This document shows positions 59,390-64,000 of a DNA stretch of 64,000 bases, piece by piece. This DNA is from Reticulitermes speratus (Eukaryota; Arthropoda; Insecta; Blattodea; Rhinotermitidae). The position numbers and the translations under genes are program-made. Every line of letters starts with the position of its first letter. The first letter of the stretch is position 1. The notes beneath the pieces were generated by a model. It saw only the letters and a program-made list of their open reading frames with translations. It was not told the DNA's origin and made no database searches. The stretch covers positions 41,319,135-41,383,134 of the forward strand of contig JAJKFL010000005.1 in assembly GCA_021186555.1 (NCBI GenBank). Reading direction: 5' to 3'.

Positions 59390-59513
59390 TCACAGAGGCC
59401 GCCACTGTATCCTGTCCTGAGACATTTTTATCCAGATCTTACTGTCATACACAATTTGCTTAGTATCGAGCTTAATGTTATCAGCCTATCTACTATTGGA
59501 GTCCTCCAAGTAC

Positions 59514-59890
59514 TCTCCTGAAGTAATCACTCACTCAACAACGAATGCACTATTATAATTAAACTCTGACTAGTACCCTACATATGTTTCGGCCGCGACG
59601 ATCCCAATAGATAAGAACCTAACACCCTACAAAAAAGTGCAGTGCTTGTGACTTTCAGTGTAAAAGTAGTAACACTGACAGAACAATAGTGGATTAACAT
59701 TGCCAAATTGGTCAGTGTAAAGTGAAGTATATATATAACAAGTTACCCCTGATGATGGCCACAATGGGGCCGAAACATATGTAGGGTACTAGTGAGAGTT
59801 TAATTATAATAGAGCATTCGTTGGTTGAGTGAGTGAATACTAATACTAAGATGCACGGTGAACACAAAGTAAAATTAATCTCCTGAAGTA
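59514..59890 (+). mobile_element. inverted-arm ribozyme-type element (family III), 12-bp TSD
   Basis: A 12-bp direct repeat, TCTCCTGAAGTA, at 59514-59525 and 59879-59890 bounds a 353-bp element. Inverted arms of about 69 nt lie at 59526-59594 and 59768-59836, with long matching blocks (TATTATAATTAAACTCT, ACTAGTACCCTACATATG). A 42-nt extension (59837-59878) follows the right arm only. The right arm contains a complete hammerhead-like fold. There is no coding capacity. The arms, the one-sided extension and the 10-15-bp type of TSD fit Penelope-like retroelements, which are known to carry hammerhead motifs; the assignment is inference. Confidence 0.82.
59744..59788 (+). ncRNA. hammerhead-ribozyme-like fold, best copy
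   Basis: TACCC (59744-59748, stem I 5'), CTGATGA (59749-59755, core), an extra T, GGCC (59757-59760), loop, GGCC (59768-59771, stem II), GAAA (59772-59775, core; last A is 15.1), the palindrome ACATATGT (59775-59782, stem III), A (59783, the H17 position), GGGTA (59784-59788, stem I 3'). All conserved core positions are present. The self-complementary stem III without a loop suggests activity only as a dimer. The extra T between core and stem II is not canonical and may reduce cleavage. Confidence 0.65.
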
Positions 59891-59945
59891 CGTTTTTCCG
59901 ATTAGCATTATAGCTTGTCGTCACGCGCCACTGAATGTTAGGTCA

Positions 59946-60314
59946 AAATTAGTTAGAATAATAGAAGCAATTTATATGTTTTATTTCCATAAAACAGTTT
60001 TGAGTATATTCCATGAAAGTCCACTATAATATTTTAGATGTGATTCACAACGATGTACAAGTAAATTATTATGGCAAGTAATTTGTGGTTTCGTTTACCC
60101 AAGTTACTTTCATTTATACCACAATTTAGAGTTTCATTTGTTGATTGAGTTGACGCAACGTGTCGGCCGCGTAGAGCAGCCATCACTGAAATTCTCTTAA
60201 AATACACTGTGCTCTCGTGGAAAAGTAATTTAAACGCCAACATAATAACACCATAAGTCAGGTTGCTTTCACCGTATCTTAATAGGACTATAATGAGATT
60301 CCTTCAGGATAAAA
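59946..60314. other. no recognised feature
   Basis: AT-rich sequence; nothing recognised. Confidence 0.4.
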
Positions 60315-60382
60315 GATCTTGTCCCCTCTCATTACACGACATTTTTCTTCCCATGGAAATGCGACACTTTATCCATATAACC
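60315..60382 (-). repeat. unclassified repeat R2, copy 2
   Basis: The minus strand reads GGTTATATGGATAAAGTGTC, GCATTTCCATGGGAAGAAAA and GGGGACAAGATC, matching 54704-54782. Confidence 0.65.
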
Positions 60383-60396
60383 TGTTCAGGTAAGAA

Positions 60397-61174
60397 GCGC
60401 AGTTTCGGTCCTTGGTTCAGGTTTAATATAGGGAGTGACAAAGCCAGCTGTGTAGAGGTTTCAGTAATCTGAGAAACACAGACAATGTGCAAAGCAGTAG
60501 GAATCTCGTACCTTGTTCTCTGTTCTTCTAACCCTTCTCAAATCCTCCAGCTTTCCTTAGTAACAATGTGGTAAAGTTTCAAGGCCATCCTTTTACTTGG
60601 CTTACTTCAACTCGGTCAATTTTCAAATGTTTGCTAGTAAGGCAGAGAATTATGCTGTTTACATGAGACCAAGGCTTGAATAGATGAAATTCGTCATAAA
60701 AGGAGGAGTGCTGTGGAGCACTTTGGGACATCAGGCCCAGAATTTTAGCCACTTATTTCTCGGCTTAAATTAACGAAAAGGATTACAAGTCGAAGGGTGA
60801 TAATTAGTTATGGATTTTTGAAATTCCGGGGGAACTAATTTGGTCTACTTTAAGGTAATTTCCTTCTGTTGCATGTTGTTGTTGAACAGGGCTACGAAGA
60901 AACTTGCTAGTTTAGTATATTCTGGGTCGAGATTAGAGGAATTGACATCAATAATTGTCTTTTAATATTCGGTGTCACATCCACGCCATATTAATCTTTC
61001 ACTCAACTGCAGAAGTTATACAGATAAATGGGATGTTGTATGTAGCACGCACGTTGTACATGATTTTTAGTGCCAATGACATGTTACATTAAACAAGTTA
61101 ATGTAGTCTAAAGAGATGTACAAACTCATTAACTTTATGGACTCTTTTCATTGTATGTATTGAAATTTATCACA
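60397..61174. other. no recognised feature
   Basis: Nothing recognised on either strand. Confidence 0.4.
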
Positions 61175-61210
61175 CTGCGTTTCGGGGACAGATCGATTTC
61201 CGTCTTCAGG
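61175..61210 (-). ncRNA. hammerhead-like motif, family V
   Basis: On the minus strand CTGAAGA (61203-61209 in plus coordinates), C, GG, loop, CCCC, GAAAC (61179-61183), GCAGTGTG. The two core elements have the right spacing, but stem III is not palindromic and stem I is weak. No partner arm recognised. Confidence 0.4.
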
Positions 61211-62099
61211 CTTGCTTTTTCCAAAACAGAATGTTACGGCATAATAACTAGGCCCTACATCCTGATTAAACAAGGAATAAGGTCAAATTAGTGAATACAG
61301 CATATTTCAATAACAGTCAAAACTATGGCTTTGCAGATCTCGCTGAACATCAGATACACGAAACACGTCACTAGGTATTACATATATCTGTTTTCAGTAA
61401 ACAGTAGCGCACGTAACAGTTTGTCGAAACGTTGATAATATCAGAAAGTTTACGAGTTCAGATGTCATGCACCATCATCAGAACCCTAGAGAATAATAGT
61501 CAAGTGAAATGTTTCTACGTACACAAATTCCTGGTTTTGTGATCTATTATCAAAATTTTGTGTTAGCCTTTCGAGGCGTGCATGATAAGTTTTAGCTAAA
61601 ATGAATTTACGTGATGGCGGGCAAACAGCAGCCAGTGACTGAATCATCGCCCGTCCATGGTGAATTGCACCACTTAGTGTTTTTTTCTTAATGTCTTCTT
61701 CACTGCCTATTTGTTTTTATTAGTAGCTTAATGTTCATTTAAATTTAACTGCTGTTCATTAGTTATACAAATATTGTGTATGTGATATATATATGCAGCT
61801 TCTTTCTTCTTATTTGTACGTGTATGTGTACGTTTAGTAAGCCTAAACGGTCATCAGTGCATTTTTGTCTCATTAAAATATTTATGTATAATGTATAAAA
61901 CGGCACATGCGGAAGGTGGTTAAGGTGAGAGTCACGTTGCAAGCCGCTAGCTAAGGTTTTATAACATTCTTAGGAAATGTCTGTGTGTTGTGCTGTACAA
62001 ATGGCCTACGTGTGTGATGTATTCCCTTCGTTCCTGTAGATTTTTTCGGTTTGGTGTAACAAAAACGTAATTCTTTAAAAAGGGCTTACCGGTAGGTTT

Positions 62100-62130
<31 letters not shown>

Positions 62131-62736
62131 GGCGTGGCGGTGGTGTGGATTTAGAGGCGTATCAATGTCTGTGGTTATGTACATATTCGCCTTTCTGACA
62201 TTCAGGTACACGTTTACAACGCCCCGACAAAAGATAAAATGAATACAAAGTTTTAAAAACTGTGGACTAGAGGATAAATCTGCTGACTTGTATACAAATT
62301 GCACACCAGTCATATGTGTATAGTGACAAACATGTGGCAGGCAGTATAGGAGTGTAGCACCAGAGTTCTGATAATGGCTGAAGTAAAATAATGATGGTGG
62401 TGAGTTGTTACTGTGACGTGGAAGTTAAGACGTCAAACACATAAGAATTTTAAATAAACTTCGCAAGTCCTGTACTGGTGACGCATGCCTCAGCTATTCA
62501 CACAATAAGTGATCGCTTGATAGGATGTTGCGCGACAAGCCATGTAGTTGAAACGTCGACTGTCGTTAATATAACATTGGCTGTGCACTGCTGTATAAAC
62601 AGCATGCAACTTACATCCGTCTGTCAAGCGACTGTGACCTATCCGAGGCCATACGATGAACATTTCGGTCGTGAAGTATCTGCAGGAGGACTATGACACT
62701 CCACAATCCGTTTCACAGCTTGCAGTTGGTTCCCCT
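61211..62736. other. no gene; (GT)n microsatellite
   Basis: A (GT)n tract lies at about 62106-62131. Other sequence is unassigned. Confidence 0.5.
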
Positions 62737-63030
62737 CTACGTCAGTTTGTTTTGCCAGACAGACGAAACAGCTAGAAGAAACAGACGCGAACTTCTCCAT
62801 CTAAATTCGTTCAAATGTAAGATTCCAGGGCAAAGCGATTTCCTTGCAACTGCATCAGCGGCCTCGTTACCAGACAGGCCCATATGGAGAGGTGCCCTCC
62901 GGAAGACGACAGATTTCCCTGACTTATGGGGGTGGAAATGTTTCGGCCCGATGCTCGGATATTTATCCGTGAAGATTGCAAGGCGCTTAGGAAGTACGTG
63001 TAAAGAAGATGGCACTGCCGAGGCTGACAC
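62737..63030 (-). pseudogene. RNase H domain fragment of a LINE
   Basis: The minus-strand frame contains SGKSVVFRRAPLHMGLSGNE directly followed by AADAVARKSLCPG (about 62910 down to 62823). This matches the RNase H signature near the C-terminus of I-, R1-, LOA- or Jockey-type non-LTR retrotransposons (V-x-F-x-W-(I/V)-P-x-H-x-G-(I/L)-x-GNE-x-AD-x-(L/V)-A). The Trp-Val-Pro-Ser part is mutated to Arg-Ala-Pro-Leu. Upstream residues (KRLAIFTDKYPSIGP) only faintly resemble the domain. It is different from the RTE-like family, which lacks RNase H. No element ends were found. Confidence 0.7.
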
Positions 63031-63360
63031 ATAGCGAAACTGTCGGTGTAGGTGTCGCAGAGTTCGATGGTATAAATGCGGTTAAAACTAATTAGGCTAT
63101 AGGACAATATCTGGTATCCAAACACGAAGGCATAGCTAGGACCTGGAGAAAATGACCCATCTTTGTGCACTGTCATAGGTGACAAAGAGCGGGGCCGGAT
63201 TTAAGGGTGTTGTGGCCCCTAAGCTGTAATATCTGAGAGGCTCCTTCCCCAGTACTAAATTTCTGGTTTAATACATTTTCATGCTAGTGGAATGTTATGT
63301 ATAAATTGCTACCTTACATGCGGACATGTTTGTTCATTGTTGTTAGTTTCATAATAAATG

Positions 63361-63670
63361 GCCGTTCCATGGCTCAGGCGGTTAGTCGCCGGCCTCCCAC
63401 TGCGGAGGCTCGGGTTCGATCCCGGGTCAGTCCATGTGGGATTTGTGGTGGACAAAGTGGCACTGGGACAGGTTTCTCCCCGAGTGCTTCGGTTTTCCCC
63501 TGTCAATTTCATTCCACCGGTACTCCATTAGTTGGAAAAACGAAAAACACTAATCATCTTTATCACAGGGTTGCAAAATAAGCCTCTAGGCTGCGGTGCG
63601 TCCGTAGTCCGTAGCATCGGCTGCGGGACCCTTCACAAAAAAAAATAATAATAATAATAGTAATAATAAC
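63361..63670 (+). mobile_element. SINE-A copy 3, most complete
   Basis: Begins GCCGTTCCATGGCTCAGGCG with box A TGGCTCAGGCGG (63370-63381) and box B GGTTCGATCCC (63413-63423), both matching Pol III consensus. The body includes GGGATTTGTGGTGGACAAAG, TGGCACTGGGACAGG, CGAGTGCTTCGGTTTTCC and a CCGTAGCATCGGCTGCGGGA block, then an A-run and (AAT)n tail at about 63635-63670. It serves as the reference for the other two copies. Being the best preserved, it may be the youngest of them. Confidence 0.85.
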
Positions 63671-63933
63671 ACAAAATAGCTTTTGTTTTTTTGATAGTAA
63701 TAAAGGTATTAACAATTAAACCAATAATACAAAAAATTAGGAATTATTTTTATTTGTTTTGTTAAACACTGAAAACGTGTACTTTTTGTTTTTGATGTAA
63801 TAATACATTATTATTAATTTTGCAATAATTATTTTTGTATTCTTATTTTCATCGCTCACAAATGCATATGATTTTTTTTAGTGAGGCATCTTGTAATATG
63901 AGGCCTTAAGGTATGATTTTTCTAACATATACG
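63671..63933. other. AT-rich stretch inside the hAT-like remnant
   Basis: Very AT-rich with many T-runs and no recognised coding content. Confidence 0.5.
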
Positions 63934-64000
63934 TAAATTCAGCCCTGGTAAGGGGTTTAACAAAACATTGGCTATGTTTTGCCCTACACGACGAACATGT

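Larger units (their letters stand above)
59390..59945 (-). mobile_element. LINE C-terminal tail interrupted by a nested insertion
   Basis: On the minus strand, from high to low coordinates: RQAIMLIGKT (about 59890-59930), then the nested element, then ADNIKLDTKQIVYDSKIWIK and QDRIQWRPL (59390-59500). These correspond to [21 protein letters not shown] and QDRDRWRA of family L1a. The two parts join correctly once 59526-59878 and one TSD copy are removed, so the tail is older than the insertion. Confidence 0.65.
63190..63947. mobile_element. possible hAT-like remnant hosting a SINE
   Basis: CGGGGCCGGATTTA (63190-63203) and, inverted, CAGGGCTGAATTTA (63934-63947) match at 11 of 14 positions, with further faint similarity inward (GGCCCC/TAATAT blocks). 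I recall CAGGGCCGGATTT-type ends from arthropod DNA transposons. No TSD was found, so this is tentative. SINE-A copy 3 lies inside. Confidence 0.35.

Noticed and set aside
61425..61500. GTCGAAACGTTG near CATCATCAG as another ribozyme-type motif
   Set aside because: The two core elements are on incompatible strands and spacing.
63182..63955. 8-bp TSD for the possible hAT-like remnant
   Set aside because: Flanks ACAAAGAG and GTAAGGGG do not match, so the element is kept only as tentative.

Overview
This window looks like a repeat-rich, gene-poor stretch of a large arthropod nuclear genome. The tRNA-derived SINEs, the LINE tails with [14 protein letters not shown] C-termini and the Harbinger, pogo and mariner relics suggest an insect, most likely a cockroach or termite. 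That assignment is an inference from recalled repeat style, not a database match. I found no convincing host protein-coding exon, no rRNA and no intact tRNA gene on either strand. Most open reading frames are under 140 codons and match nothing, so the window is probably intergenic or deep intronic.

Layout: 0.7-2.5 kb holds an inverted-repeat ribozyme-type element, a mariner-like transposase fragment and a 120-bp LINE tail with a 12-bp target-site duplication (TSD). 5-14 kb holds further ribozyme-type repeats, a LINE tail, a perfect 52-bp palindrome, a 46-bp duplication and a long TAC microsatellite. 15.6-19.5 kb holds two SINEs and the largest coding relic, a 5'-truncated LINE with a reverse transcriptase domain and a 14-bp TSD. 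20.9-23 kb holds a 585-bp inverted-repeat element with a hammerhead-like motif and a 32-bp minisatellite. 29.5-30.6 kb is a cluster of old degenerate tandem repeats. 35.2-37.0 kb is a dead pogo/Tigger-type transposon with a PHD-like finger. 38-46 kb holds SINE fragments, LINE tails and a 20-bp minisatellite. 47.7-51 kb holds an internally deleted PIF/Harbinger element flanked by two SINEs of one family. 54-60 kb holds more SINEs, a MITE-like inverted repeat and a 353-bp ribozyme-type element inserted inside an older LINE tail. 62.7-64 kb holds an RNase H fragment and a SINE inside a possible hAT-like remnant.

The most interesting theme is a recurring element architecture, probably Penelope-like and non-autonomous. 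It consists of inverted terminal arms that carry a hammerhead-ribozyme-like motif (CTGANGA ... GAAA, then a palindromic stem III), a 36-42 nt extension at one end only, and a 12-bp TSD where bounds are clear. Several sequence families share it. In two copies of one family the predicted stem I differs in sequence but stays complementary.
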